This document shows positions 7,965-14,795 of a DNA stretch of 15,528 nt, in pieces (position 1 is the first letter of the stretch; each line of letters starts with the position of its first letter). A model generated the notes under the pieces. It did no database searches, was not told the origin of the DNA, and was given only the letters and a program-made list of their open reading frames with translations. The DNA comes from an uncultured Clostridia bacterium (GTDB lineage: Bacteria; Bacillota; Clostridia; Peptostreptococcales; Anaerovoracaceae), in the NCBI GenBank assembly GCA_934277655.1, contig CAKQVC010000018.1, positions 1-15,528 on the forward strand, read 5' to 3'. Both the position numbers and the translations under genes were made by a program.

Positions 7965-8417
7965 ATGAAGAAACTATTTACCCTGTTTTTGTCTACCGTA
8001 CTGATACTGGCGTTTACAGGCTGCAATAATTCGAAAACTGACCAGCAGATTGATTCAAGCTCTATTATAAATCCGATCAATCTGACTTTTTCTCTGCTTG
8101 ATGCGAATGGTGACGAACTAACGCTGGATGACTTCACACCAATAAAGGATGAAGCCTTTATTGCAGAGGAAGGCTCTTCGGTACTGGAAGCCACACAGCT
8201 TTTTTGTATGTCCCATGATTTGTCCATTACCGTGGATCGTGACAAGGGTTATGTGACAGAAATCGATGGGCTGACTGCCGGAGATTACTCCGATCAGACA
8301 GGATGGATCTTTCTTGTCAACGGCGAAATGGGTAATATGACAGCCGAAGAACAGATTCTGAAAGATGGCGATTCGATCACATGGGAATTTGTAGATGCCG
8401 CGACTTATCCATGGTAA
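7965..8417 (+). CDS. Small lipoprotein with a DUF4430 (transcobalamin-like C-terminal) domain
   Basis: A 150-residue predicted surface lipoprotein. A positively charged MKK start and a hydrophobic stretch lead to a lipobox ending FTGC, with Cys20 as the lipidated residue. A Ser/Asn-rich spacer follows, then a DUF4430-type domain: VLEATQLFCM, then GWIFLVNGEMGNM, then LKDGDSITWEFV near the C-terminus. DUF4430 resembles the C-terminal domain of cobalamin-binding transcobalamin and intrinsic factor, but in bacteria it often occurs as an extracellular domain of unknown ligand. Cobalamin binding is therefore not claimed. The start is ATG 7965 with AGGAGG 9 nt upstream, a strong site. It ends only 2 nt before the stop of the convergent merR-type gene, with no terminator between them. 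It may be cotranscribed with the amidohydrolase-like gene. Confidence 0.85.
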   Translation: MKKLFTLFLSTVLILAFTGCNNSKTDQQIDSSSIINPINLTFSLLDANGDELTLDDFTPIKDEAFIAEEGSSVLEATQLFCMSHDLSITVDRDKGYVTEIDGLTAGDYSDQTGWIFLVNGEMGNMTAEEQILKDGDSITWEFVDAATYPW

Positions 8418-8419
8418 TA

Positions 8420-9259
8420 TTATGCCTCCCTGCATTCTCCGCCGGATTCTATCGTCTTCACTTTTACCTGAAGTTCCGTAATATACTCTTCCTCATTTCC
8501 GGTATCATGGTTATCGATAATATAAAGTTCCATAGGATTTCCATCTGGCTCCAAATTCTGTTCTTTTAAATAATCGAAGAGCATCTGCCACTGTGCCGCA
8601 ATCTTACTGTAACTGCCACAAACTGTCATGACGGCATATTTTCCGCCGGGGATTATCGCATCACAGACCTGGTTTTTTTCGACAATATAAAAAACGGAAT
8701 CGAAATGTCCATATCTGCCGCTTCGCAGATAATCCAGCGGAATCGTTGCCCCTATATCGCCGTTTCCTATGATATAAAGCTGATCTTCATATTCCGTCTG
8801 CAATTTCTTGATTACAAAATCCAGTTCCTCATCACGCAGCACATTTTCGCTCAGTTTCAGAACCGGGCGAGTCTCTATTTCCCGGACTTCGATTCCCCCA
8901 TTTCGATCCTCGGACGCTATGTGGTACTGAATATCCGCAATCCGCTCTGCCAGCTGTGCCCGGAGAGTCGTCAGCTCTTCCACTTTTTTATCAATCGCAT
9001 CCACCGCATCTCCGAACAGCTCCATCGTCTTCTGCAGATCAAAGTTTTTTAGATGTTCTTTAATCTGACTCATGGAAAAGCCGATTGCCCGCAACTCTCT
9101 TAAAATATTTAACGTCCGGATATCGTTGATGCTGTACATGCGGTAGCCGTTGCTGTCACGCCGGGGTTTCAGAATTCCCAGTTCCTCATAATACCGGAGG
9201 GAATCTGTTCCTATGTTGTATAAAGCTGAAATTTCTCCGATCCTGTAGTATTGTTTCAT
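8420..9259 (-). CDS. MerR-family transcriptional activator with GyrI-like effector domain (BmrR-type)
   Basis: A 279-residue DNA-binding regulator. The N-terminal winged helix is typical of MerR proteins: YRIGEISALYNIGTDSLRYYEELGIL (5-30) and the wing DSNGYRMYS (35-43). A coiled-coil dimer helix follows (about 80-117, VEELTTLRAQLAERIADI). The C-terminal half matches the GyrI/BmrR-like small-molecule domain, with IIPGGKYAVM and a terminal ELQVKVK. Such proteins bind drugs or metabolites and remodel a promoter with an overlong spacer. The start is ATG 9259, about 12 nt after GGAGGG. A longer GTG-started frame to 9301 has no SD and would precede the domain. Promoter at 9403-9431. It is divergent from the MATE exporter, whose promoter bears a MerR-type dyad, so control of that exporter is the natural reading. 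Confidence 0.92.
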   Translation of the reverse strand: MKQYYRIGEISALYNIGTDSLRYYEELGILKPRRDSNGYRMYSINDIRTLNILRELRAIGFSMSQIKEHLKNFDLQKTMELFGDAVDAIDKKVEELTTLRAQLAERIADIQYHIASEDRNGGIEVREIETRPVLKLSENVLRDEELDFVIKKLQTEYEDQLYIIGNGDIGATIPLDYLRSGRYGHFDSVFYIVEKNQVCDAIIPGGKYAVMTVCGSYSKIAAQWQMLFDYLKEQNLEPDGNPMELYIIDNHDTGNEEEYITELQVKVKTIESGGECREA

Positions 9260-9402
9260 TTGCCTTTCACACCCTCCTCGTTTCGAATCATGTTCTTCCA
9301 CAATCGTAGCTTTGACAATCTGCCTTTTGTCGTCACAACCGATCTACATTAAATTCCCACAAATTTTTACCTTTCGTAATTTCCAGGAAAATATATATTT
9401 TC

Positions 9403-9431
9403 AATATATAACGAAAATCCCTCCCGGTCAA
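9403..9431 (-). promoter_or_regulatory. Sigma-A-type promoter for the MerR-family gene
   Basis: On the minus strand TTGACC (9431-9426) is followed by a 17-bp spacer and TATATT (9408-9403). This predicts a leader of about 135 nt before the ATG at 9259. I found no recognised riboswitch or terminator in that leader. Confidence 0.65.
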
Positions 9432-9504
9432 GTCGAAAAGCATGCGCTCCTTTTTGGTATTTTCGCTTCTTACTCTAAAGATTTAAAATTTTTTACATAC
9501 CCCC

Positions 9505-9535
9505 TTGACCTTGGTATAATACCAGGGTTTACAAT
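9505..9535 (+). promoter_or_regulatory. MerR-type promoter and operator for the MATE exporter (19-bp spacer, central dyad)
   Basis: TTGACC (-35, 9505-9510) and TACAAT (-10, 9530-9535) are separated by exactly 19 bp, longer than the 17 bp optimum and diagnostic of MerR-activated promoters. The spacer carries a dyad, ACCTTGGTAT (9508-9517), A (9518), ATACCAGGGT (9519-9528), with one mismatch. MerR proteins bind such a dyad and untwist the promoter when effector is bound. Transcription should begin near 9542, with the exporter ATG at 9560, leaving a very short leader. Confidence 0.85.
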
Positions 9536-9559
9536 AAAGCATGTTAAGGGGTGATAAAA

Positions 9560-10885
9560 ATGACAATAGAAAATAAAAACACAATTCACAAAAAATTCGC
9601 AAGCTACGTACTTCCATCTGTTGCAGCTATGTGGATCTATACGATTTACACTATGGTAGATGGTATCTTCGTCGCACGGGGCGTTGGAAAAGACGCTCTT
9701 GCTGCAGTAAATATTTCCATGCCGGTGATCAACGTCGCTTTCGCTCTGGGAATTCTCTGTGCGGTAGGTGCAAGTACGCGTGCTTCGATCTACAAAGGCC
9801 GCAAGGAATACGATAAGGCGGACGAGGTCTTTACAACCAGTATCATCACGGTTGCCGCTACCGGACTGATCGTGGTACTTATCGTTCTGTCCAATCTCAC
9901 AAAGGTAGCGACTTTGCTGGGTGCTACAGACGCAACGATGGAATATGTAAAAACGTATCTGCATATCATTATTCTGTTTGTACCGTTTTACATGACGGCG
10001 TATAATCTGGAAGTTCTGGTCAAAGCTGATGGATTCCCATTACTGGCGATCAAAACAGGCATTGCCAGTGCAGTAACCAATATCGTTTTAGACGCTGTTT
10101 TCGTCCTCGTATTTAAATGGGGAATTGCAGGCGCTGCTATTGCAACCGGGCTGTCACAGGTGCTGACTTTCACTGTATATATGATCCATTTCTGCTCGAA
10201 ACGGTCCGGATTTTCTTTCATAAAGATCAAATATTCGCCGAAACTGGCGGCTTCCCTTGCGAAACTGGGCGTTGCCGATTTCGTTACGGAGCTTTCGGTA
10301 GGAGTCTGCATTTTCGTATTTAACCGTGTCCTGCTTCAAGTTGCGGGCAATGACGGTGTTGTTATTTATACGGTTATTACCTATGTATCCCAGTTAGTTC
10401 TGATGACAATGTCCGGCATCAATCAGGGTACCCAGCCTCTGGTGAGCTTTTACCATGGCCGCAGGCAGGGTGATTACTGTAAATACATATTCCGTCTCTC
10501 ACTGATCTGCTCCGGCATCTGCTCTGTCATCGCATTTCTCATCGGAATTGCTGGCGCACATCCAATCGTGGAAATTTATATCGACAAGCTTGCGGATCCG
10601 GCGCTGTTCATAGAAGGAGTCCGTGCACTTCGAATCTATTCTTTCGCATTCCTGCCGCTTGGAACAGTCGTTATTATGATGGGATACTTCACAGCAGTGG
10701 TTCATCCAAAATCAGCAATGAGCATTTCCATCTGCCGCGGACTGGCGTTCCCTTGTCTGTTTGCACTGGCACTTTCATCATTTCTTGATGAAACAGGCGT
10801 GTGGCTTGCATCCCCGGTCTCTGAATGCTGTGCACTTCTCCTGGCGCTGATTCTGTATATGCTCCAGAAGAAAAACCTATATTAG
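9560..10885 (+). CDS. MATE family multidrug/cation antiporter (MepA/DinF-like)
   Basis: A 441-residue inner-membrane exporter of the MATE family, which expels cationic drugs or metabolites in exchange for Na+ or H+. The sequence shows about 12 hydrophobic segments in two similar halves. Family signatures include MVDGIFVARGVGKDALAAVNISMP (29-52 region), a second-half counterpart around GINQGTQPLVSFYHGR, and the Gly-rich KWGIAGAAIATGLSQ. The length matches the usual 440-460. The start is ATG 9560 after AAGGGG with an 8-nt gap. An in-frame GTG at 9551 sits inside the SD and is rejected. Expression is predicted to be induced by the adjacent BmrR-like regulator through the dyad promoter at 9505-9535. 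The substrate cannot be read from sequence. A U-less hairpin follows the stop. Confidence 0.93.
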   Translation: MTIENKNTIHKKFASYVLPSVAAMWIYTIYTMVDGIFVARGVGKDALAAVNISMPVINVAFALGILCAVGASTRASIYKGRKEYDKADEVFTTSIITVAATGLIVVLIVLSNLTKVATLLGATDATMEYVKTYLHIIILFVPFYMTAYNLEVLVKADGFPLLAIKTGIASAVTNIVLDAVFVLVFKWGIAGAAIATGLSQVLTFTVYMIHFCSKRSGFSFIKIKYSPKLAASLAKLGVADFVTELSVGVCIFVFNRVLLQVAGNDGVVIYTVITYVSQLVLMTMSGINQGTQPLVSFYHGRRQGDYCKYIFRLSLICSGICSVIAFLIGIAGAHPIVEIYIDKLADPALFIEGVRALRIYSFAFLPLGTVVIMMGYFTAVVHPKSAMSISICRGLAFPCLFALALSSFLDETGVWLASPVSECCALLLALILYMLQKKNLY

Positions 10886-10891
10886 GCTGAT

Positions 10892-10911
10892 TCCTGACTT
10901 TTCAGTCAGGA
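10892..10911 (+). repeat. Hairpin 7 nt after the MATE stop, without a U-tract
   Basis: Perfect 8-bp stem TCCTGACT (10892-10899) / AGTCAGGA (10904-10911) with a TTTC loop. What follows is TGTTGACAAA, not a T-run, so it is at best a weak terminator or a 3'-end stabilising hairpin for the exporter mRNA. Confidence 0.55.
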
Positions 10912-10961
10912 TGTTGACAAATGCAAACTTTACAACATGCAGGCTAAAATTCCGACTAAAA

Positions 10962-10998
10962 ACATTTTATAAACATTTTCTAAACAAAAATACATTTT
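10962..10998. repeat. Three copies of ACATTTT upstream of the RNA promoter
   Basis: ACATTTT at 10962-10968, 10973-10979 and 10992-10998, i.e. 11 and 19 bp apart, close to one and two helical turns. They lie about 18-54 bp upstream of the -35 box at 11016. They may be an A/T-rich UP-like element or a regulator site; chance occurrence in AT-rich DNA is also possible. Confidence 0.4.
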
Positions 10999-11015
10999 AG
11001 TTATGTCGATACCTG

Positions 11016-11044
11016 TTGACTTTTAGGATATTTCATGGTATGAT
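11016..11044 (+). promoter_or_regulatory. Near-consensus sigma-A promoter of the putative small RNA
   Basis: TTGACT (11016-11021), a 17-bp spacer, then TATGAT (11039-11044). Each hexamer differs from consensus at one base, with optimal spacing. The predicted start of transcription is near 11051. No gene lies downstream on this strand before the terminator. Confidence 0.75.
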
Positions 11045-11077
11045 TAGCACAACAAAGATGTTGGGCAAAAAAATAAT

Positions 11078-11107
11078 TTTGTAGAATAAAAAATATCTTT
11101 GTAGAAT
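11078..11107 (+). repeat. Direct repeat TTTGTAGAAT x2, 20-bp period, within the putative RNA
   Basis: Exact 10-bp copies at 11078-11087 and 11098-11107. The TTTG of each copy can pair with a CAAA upstream (11066 or 11053), so the two copies might support alternative folds. It could also be chance in AT-rich sequence. Confidence 0.6.
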
Positions 11108-11214
11108 TCATCAATCTGTCACAATGAAATGTTATACTAAAAGTGTTCAAAGAAGATTGATGAAAATCAATTAGCAAACTTTCCTTCTTTTATTGAATAC
11201 ACACACACTTTCAG

Positions 11215-11242
11215 AAAAAAGACCTCGTCAGAGGTCTTTTTT
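11215..11242. terminator. Strong, symmetrical intrinsic terminator
   Basis: Perfect 12-bp inverted repeat AAAAAAGACCTC (11215-11226) / GAGGTCTTTTTT (11231-11242) with a GTCA loop, followed by CTTTTTT. It ends the putative small RNA on the plus strand. Having A6 before the stem, it can also end the minus-strand ABC operon, about 115 nt beyond its last stop codon. Confidence 0.93.
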
Positions 11243-11320
11243 CTTTTTTGATTTTATCATCAGACACGATTTTTATTTTACAATATAGTGCAGTGTCATT
11301 CGGCTAAAAAAGCTGCCACA

Positions 11321-11341
11321 CAGTTAGTCTCACACTGACTG
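11321..11341 (-). repeat. Hairpin close to the 3' end of the ABC operon
   Basis: CAGTTAGT (11321-11328) / ACTGACTG (11334-11341), 8 bp with one G-T pair and a CTCAC loop, 15 nt beyond the ATPase stop on the minus strand. A T6 run comes only about 8-9 nt later, so it is a weak terminator candidate ahead of the strong one at 11215-11242. Confidence 0.45.
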
Positions 11342-11356
11342 CATCGATAGCATTCT

Positions 11357-13048
11357 TCATTCTTCATTTTTTTCTATTTTTATGATCCGGTCGCTGATAT
11401 GCTCTACCATTGGAAGATCATGAGAAATGAGCATCATAGTAAGCTGTTTTTCATCATGTAGTTTTTTTAACAGATGGATGATCTGTGCCTGTATCGACAC
11501 ATCCAATGAGGAAATCGGTTCATCTGCGATCAGAAAGTCCGGCTCTGTGATCAGCGCTCTGGCAATTGCCGCTCTCTGCCGCTGACCGCCCGATACATCA
11601 TAGGGATGACGCCCTGCCAGCTCCGGATCTAATTCGACCTGCTTCATGACGTCATATACTTTTTGCAGGATTTTCTTTCTATGTTTCCGGAGGTCACAGA
11701 TTTTATCAAAAAAGCTTTCGCTGGCATCTGCACCCTCGCTATCGATAGGCACATGAAGTTTTCTGTTTTTACTTCGTTCTGACAAAACTAATGGCTCTGC
11801 GATGATTTCTGCCAATGTCATCCTTGGATTTAATGCTGTCATGGAATCCTGAAAGATCATCTGAAGTTTTGTTCCTTCCTGCACGCTGACACTGCCGGAG
11901 TCAGGCTCGTAAATCCCCGCAATACACCTTGCCAGGGTGGATTTTCCGCAGCCGGAATCTCCTACAATTCCCAGGATCTCTCCTCTAAAAATGTTCATAG
12001 AAAAATCCTGCAAGACAGGCTGGATCTGCTTTTTACTCAATTCAAAGGATTTTGAAAGACTCCGCACACTGACCAGCGGGTGGCCATCACACTGATGGCT
12101 GCGATGCGGTTTTTCGTCATTGATATGTCCATGATAATGGGAAGTGCCTTTGCCGTAAGCTGCATACTCTAAAAGCTGCCGCGTATAATCATGCTTCGGA
12201 TGAGAAAAAATTTCCTCCGTTCTGCCGCTTTCCACTACAAGACCTTCCCTCATAATATAGATCCGATCTGCGATCTGCTCTGCCAGTCCCAGGTCATGGG
12301 TCACAAACAGCATCCCACCGGCTGCTAGTTCGCTATTTCCCACTTGGACGCTCTTTAATAAGCCCATGATCTCATTCTGTGTCCGGATATCCAGGGCGGT
12401 AGTCGGCTCGTCTGCAATCAGAAGCTTCGGGTTGCATGCCATGGCGATCGCAATGGCAATACGCTGTCGCTGTCCTCCGCTGAACTGGTGAGGATACTGA
12501 AAAAAGCGTTTTTCCGGTTCTTCAATCCCCATCTGCCGCAGTAGCTCTACCGCCCTCTTCTGTGCCTGTTTCGGGGTGTTTTTTTCATGAAGCAGGATCA
12601 CTTCTGTAATCTGCTTTCCGACGGAATAAACGGGATTCAATGACGACATTGGATCTTGAAACACCATGGAACACAGCCGTCCTCGCACTGATTCCATTTT
12701 TTTTTCCAAGAGATGCGTCACGTCCATGCCTTCAAGCAGGATCTGTCCTTTATCGATAGACGCATGCTGGCTGTGAAGCCTCATGACAGCACGACACAGA
12801 GCAGTTTTGCCGGAGCCGGATTCGCCTGCAAGAGCAACCACCTCCCCCGGATTTACCTGCAGATTGACCCCTCGGATAGCCTGTACCCTGCCTTTCGGTC
12901 CGTGAAAGGACAGATGCAAATCTTTGATTTCCAGAACCGCTCCACTTGTCTGCCCGCTTACATCTCTGCCTGTTTTCCCATTTACTTGCTCACTTGTTTT
13001 TCCACTCGCACCTTGCGGAGCTGAACAGGCCTGCCGTTCTTTTCTCAT
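11357..13048 (-). CDS. Oligopeptide/nickel-type ABC transporter, fused double ATPase
   Basis: A 563-residue cytoplasmic ATPase with two nucleotide-binding domains in one chain (like a DppD-DppF fusion), energising import by the neighbouring permease and binding protein. NBD1: Walker A GESGSGKT (75-82), signature FSGGQ (189-193), Walker B LLIADEP (209-215), switch His251, and an oligopeptide-type C-terminal tail (HPKHDYTR). NBD2: GDSGCGKS (363-370), VSGGQ (485-489), FLIADEP (505-511), His543. All catalytic residues are present. Three oddities stand out. The first is a 38-residue low-complexity N-terminal extension. The second is a His/Cys-rich linker (304-323). The third is an insertion of about 35 residues in NBD2 (about 424-462). 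The start is ATG 13048, 11 nt after AAAGGAGG; an ATG at 13093 has no SD. The binding-protein gene ends 63 nt upstream. It is the last gene of the operon. Confidence 0.92.
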   Translation of the reverse strand: MRKERQACSAPQGASGKTSEQVNGKTGRDVSGQTSGAVLEIKDLHLSFHGPKGRVQAIRGVNLQVNPGEVVALAGESGSGKTALCRAVMRLHSQHASIDKGQILLEGMDVTHLLEKKMESVRGRLCSMVFQDPMSSLNPVYSVGKQITEVILLHEKNTPKQAQKRAVELLRQMGIEEPEKRFFQYPHQFSGGQRQRIAIAIAMACNPKLLIADEPTTALDIRTQNEIMGLLKSVQVGNSELAAGGMLFVTHDLGLAEQIADRIYIMREGLVVESGRTEEIFSHPKHDYTRQLLEYAAYGKGTSHYHGHINDEKPHRSHQCDGHPLVSVRSLSKSFELSKKQIQPVLQDFSMNIFRGEILGIVGDSGCGKSTLARCIAGIYEPDSGSVSVQEGTKLQMIFQDSMTALNPRMTLAEIIAEPLVLSERSKNRKLHVPIDSEGADASESFFDKICDLRKHRKKILQKVYDVMKQVELDPELAGRHPYDVSGGQRQRAAIARALITEPDFLIADEPISSLDVSIQAQIIHLLKKLHDEKQLTMMLISHDLPMVEHISDRIIKIEKNEE

Positions 13049-13111
13049 CCTCTCACGCACCTCCTTTCCTGTTTTTCTGCCCTGCTTTTCCATTCGCTAT
13101 GCATTTTATTC

Positions 13112-14686
13112 TTATTCCATCGTCCAGTCAGCAATATTCCAGAAAACGCCTACACCATGATGCCCCAGAACGGTGTTTTCTGTAATCCCTTTGATCTTGC
13201 TCCTGATACCATAATCTGCATTCACATAAGCAATAAAAGTATATGCCGGATTCTGGCTCAGTTCTTTTTGAAATTGCGAATAAAGGTTCTCACGTGTAGC
13301 CACATCATCGGTTGCTCTCGCTTTTGCCAGCAGGGTGTCTACTTTTTCATCGGAATACCCAGTATAGTTATCCCCTGCGTCAGTAGAGAAAACTTTGTAA
13401 GTATGGTCGTCCGGGTCAAACGGGCTTCCCCAACCGATTATGCAGGCAAACTGATTTTCCCAGTCCAGAGAAGGCTGTACTTTTGCAGTGACATCTGCCC
13501 CGATCTGCTGCAGCTGGTTTGCACACATTGCCGCCATGTCCACTCTTACCTGATCGTCTGCCATTGCCGCAATGGTAAACGTAAGCGTTTCTCCATTCTT
13601 TTCATAAACACCCTCACTGTTTTTCGACCAGCCTGCTTCCTGCAGAAGTTTTTCTGCTTTTGCCGGATCGTAATCATAATGGTTAATGGAAGAGTCGTTA
13701 AATTCTCCTTTCTGAAGCGGAGAATACGCAATCTCGCCCTCACCCAGAAGCACGCTGTCAACGATTGCCTGCCGGTCAATAGCATAGCTCAAGATTTCAG
13801 GGAGTTCCTTATGCTTTTTGAAAAATGAATTGTTGAAATTGTATGCAATCGCACGATAATCTGCCGTGTTCATCTGATATACAGTAATTTCTTCGTTATC
13901 TTCAAAATCCGCCGCTGTCTTAGCTGTGATCTGTGCCATGTCGATTTCTCCGGATTTCAGCTGCATTGCCCGTGTATCGGAGTTCGGTATGATAACAAAA
14001 ATAACTTTCTCAATTTTCGGCTGGCCTCCATAATAGTTGTCAAACCGCTCCATGGTAATAGTCTGCCCCATATCCCATTCTGTCAGCTTGTATGGTCCTG
14101 CTCCAACTGGATTCTGGTTAAAATCACAGGTCGCCAGATCCTGATCCTTGAGCAGATGCTCCGGTAAGATCCCGATGGTCATATAGTCCGGGAATGCAAC
14201 GTTCTCCTTTTTCAGTTTGATCTTTACCGTCAGATCGTCCGGACACTGAATATCTGCAATATCGGTGTAATTGGAAATAATTTCGGAATGATTCCTTTCA
14301 TCCAGGATCGCTTCCAGTGTAAATTTCGCATCCGCAGACGTCAGTGGCTTTCCATCGTGGAAGGTCAACCCTTCCCGGAGATGAAAGGTATAGGTCAAGC
14401 TTTTTTTATCAAACTCCCACTTTTCTGCGAGTCCTGGAACGACTTGATTATTCTCATCATGTGCCGTCAGACCTGCAAACAGCAGTGCATTGATCTCGCC
14501 GTGTTCATATAAGGCAGGGTTGATCGCAGTATAGTCAATGCTGCCATACCGGAGTACGTTTTGCCCTTCTGTCGCCGTTCCATCGGCTTGCGCCGCATTT
14601 TTTCCTCCGCATGCCGTCCCCGCAAAACATAAGAGCAGACTCATTACGACGATCAAGATTTTTTTTCTTCGTTTTTCTGTTCTCAT
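13112..14686 (-). CDS. Extracellular solute-binding lipoprotein, family 5 (oligopeptide/nickel type)
   Basis: A 524-residue lipoprotein of the SBP_bac_5 family, which captures peptides, nickel chelates or related solutes outside the membrane. The N-terminus is Lys/Arg-rich (RTEKRRKK), followed by a hydrophobic core and a lipobox ending GTAC with Cys26. The domain starts LRYGSIDYTAINP, with family signatures LAEKWEFDKKSLTYTFHLREGLTFHDGKPLTSADAKFTLE, NPVGAGPYKLTEW, and the C-terminal GWGSPFDPDDHTYKVF. The length is normal. The start is ATG 14686, 9 nt after AAAGGA. Upstream in-frame ATGs at 14713 and 14770 lack an SD and would only add a charged tail. It lies 109 nt after the permease gene. The ligand cannot be read from sequence; Asp-rich FDPDDH occurs widely in peptide binders. 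Confidence 0.93.
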   Translation of the reverse strand: MRTEKRRKKILIVVMSLLLCFAGTACGGKNAAQADGTATEGQNVLRYGSIDYTAINPALYEHGEINALLFAGLTAHDENNQVVPGLAEKWEFDKKSLTYTFHLREGLTFHDGKPLTSADAKFTLEAILDERNHSEIISNYTDIADIQCPDDLTVKIKLKKENVAFPDYMTIGILPEHLLKDQDLATCDFNQNPVGAGPYKLTEWDMGQTITMERFDNYYGGQPKIEKVIFVIIPNSDTRAMQLKSGEIDMAQITAKTAADFEDNEEITVYQMNTADYRAIAYNFNNSFFKKHKELPEILSYAIDRQAIVDSVLLGEGEIAYSPLQKGEFNDSSINHYDYDPAKAEKLLQEAGWSKNSEGVYEKNGETLTFTIAAMADDQVRVDMAAMCANQLQQIGADVTAKVQPSLDWENQFACIIGWGSPFDPDDHTYKVFSTDAGDNYTGYSDEKVDTLLAKARATDDVATRENLYSQFQKELSQNPAYTFIAYVNADYGIRSKIKGITENTVLGHHGVGVFWNIADWTME

Positions 14687-14795
14687 TTTCTGATTTCCTT
14701 TCTTTTTTGTCATTTCTCGCTTTTTCGCTATTCTTGTTCTGATTTTGCTTTCATTTTCCCTACCTGACATCTTCTTTTGCTTTCTCTAATCCTCT

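Larger units (their letters stand above)
9260..9559. other. 300-nt divergent control region between the MerR-type gene and the MATE exporter
   Basis: It contains the leader and promoter of the regulator (minus strand) and the 19-bp-spacer promoter of the exporter (plus strand). The middle (about 9385-9410) is almost pure A/T. No further gene is supported here. Confidence 0.7.
11051..11248 (+). ncRNA. Putative structured small RNA, about 195 nt, family not recognised
   Basis: Bounded by the promoter at 11016-11044 and the intrinsic terminator at 11215-11242. Helix 1 pairs CAAAGATGTT (11053-11062) with AATATCTTTG (11092-11101), 10 bp with one G-U, starting about 2 nt from the predicted 5' end. 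Inside it CAAAA/TTTTG (11066-11070/11077-11081) can form a small hairpin. Helix 2 pairs TTCATCAATCT (11107-11117) with AGATTGATGAA (11154-11164), 11 perfect pairs around a 36-nt loop. From 11165 to 11214 the RNA looks unpaired and contains CTTTCCTTCTTTT (11179-11191), complementary to purine-rich SD sequences, and (AC)5 (11199-11208). The only ATG frames are 8 and 16 codons without SD. It is not 6S RNA: the two ends do not pair. It could alternatively be the leader of a lost gene. Confidence 0.55.
10886..11356. other. 471-nt intergenic region without a protein gene, holding an RNA transcription unit
   Basis: It begins with the exporter 3' hairpin (10892-10911). An AT-rich stretch with three ACATTTT copies (10962-10998) follows, then a promoter (11016-11044), a structured segment, a strong terminator (11215-11242) and a further hairpin (11321-11341) near the end of the ABC ATPase gene. 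Plus-strand ATG frames here are at most 16 codons and none has an SD. Confidence 0.75.

Noticed and set aside
7965..8417. Assigning cobalamin binding to the DUF4430 lipoprotein
   Set aside because: The domain resembles part of transcobalamin, but no cobalamin biosynthesis or transport gene or cobalamin riboswitch is visible in the window.
9470..9964. A 164-codon minus-strand frame across the MATE promoter
   Set aside because: It overlaps the dyad promoter and the start of the MATE gene, has no family resemblance, and is rich in His/Cys/Tyr as shadow frames often are.
10914..10919. A perfect TTGACA after the MATE hairpin
   Set aside because: No acceptable -10 hexamer lies 16-18 nt downstream; the nearest TAAAAT is 25 nt away.
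11123..11173. A 16-codon frame (starting MKCYTK) inside the putative RNA
   Set aside because: There is no SD in front of the ATG, and it overlaps helix 2 of the RNA. It is too short to support as a gene.
11051..11248. Identity of the intergenic RNA as 6S RNA or a riboswitch
   Set aside because: Its length is near that of 6S RNA, but the 5' and 3' ends do not pair into one long bubble-containing rod. No downstream gene follows the terminator on that strand, so a riboswitch leader is not supported either.
13157..13828. A 223-codon plus-strand frame opposite the binding-protein gene
   Set aside because: It is antisense to the well-supported SBP family 5 gene. No SD or recognisable domain is visible, and the composition is that of a shadow frame.
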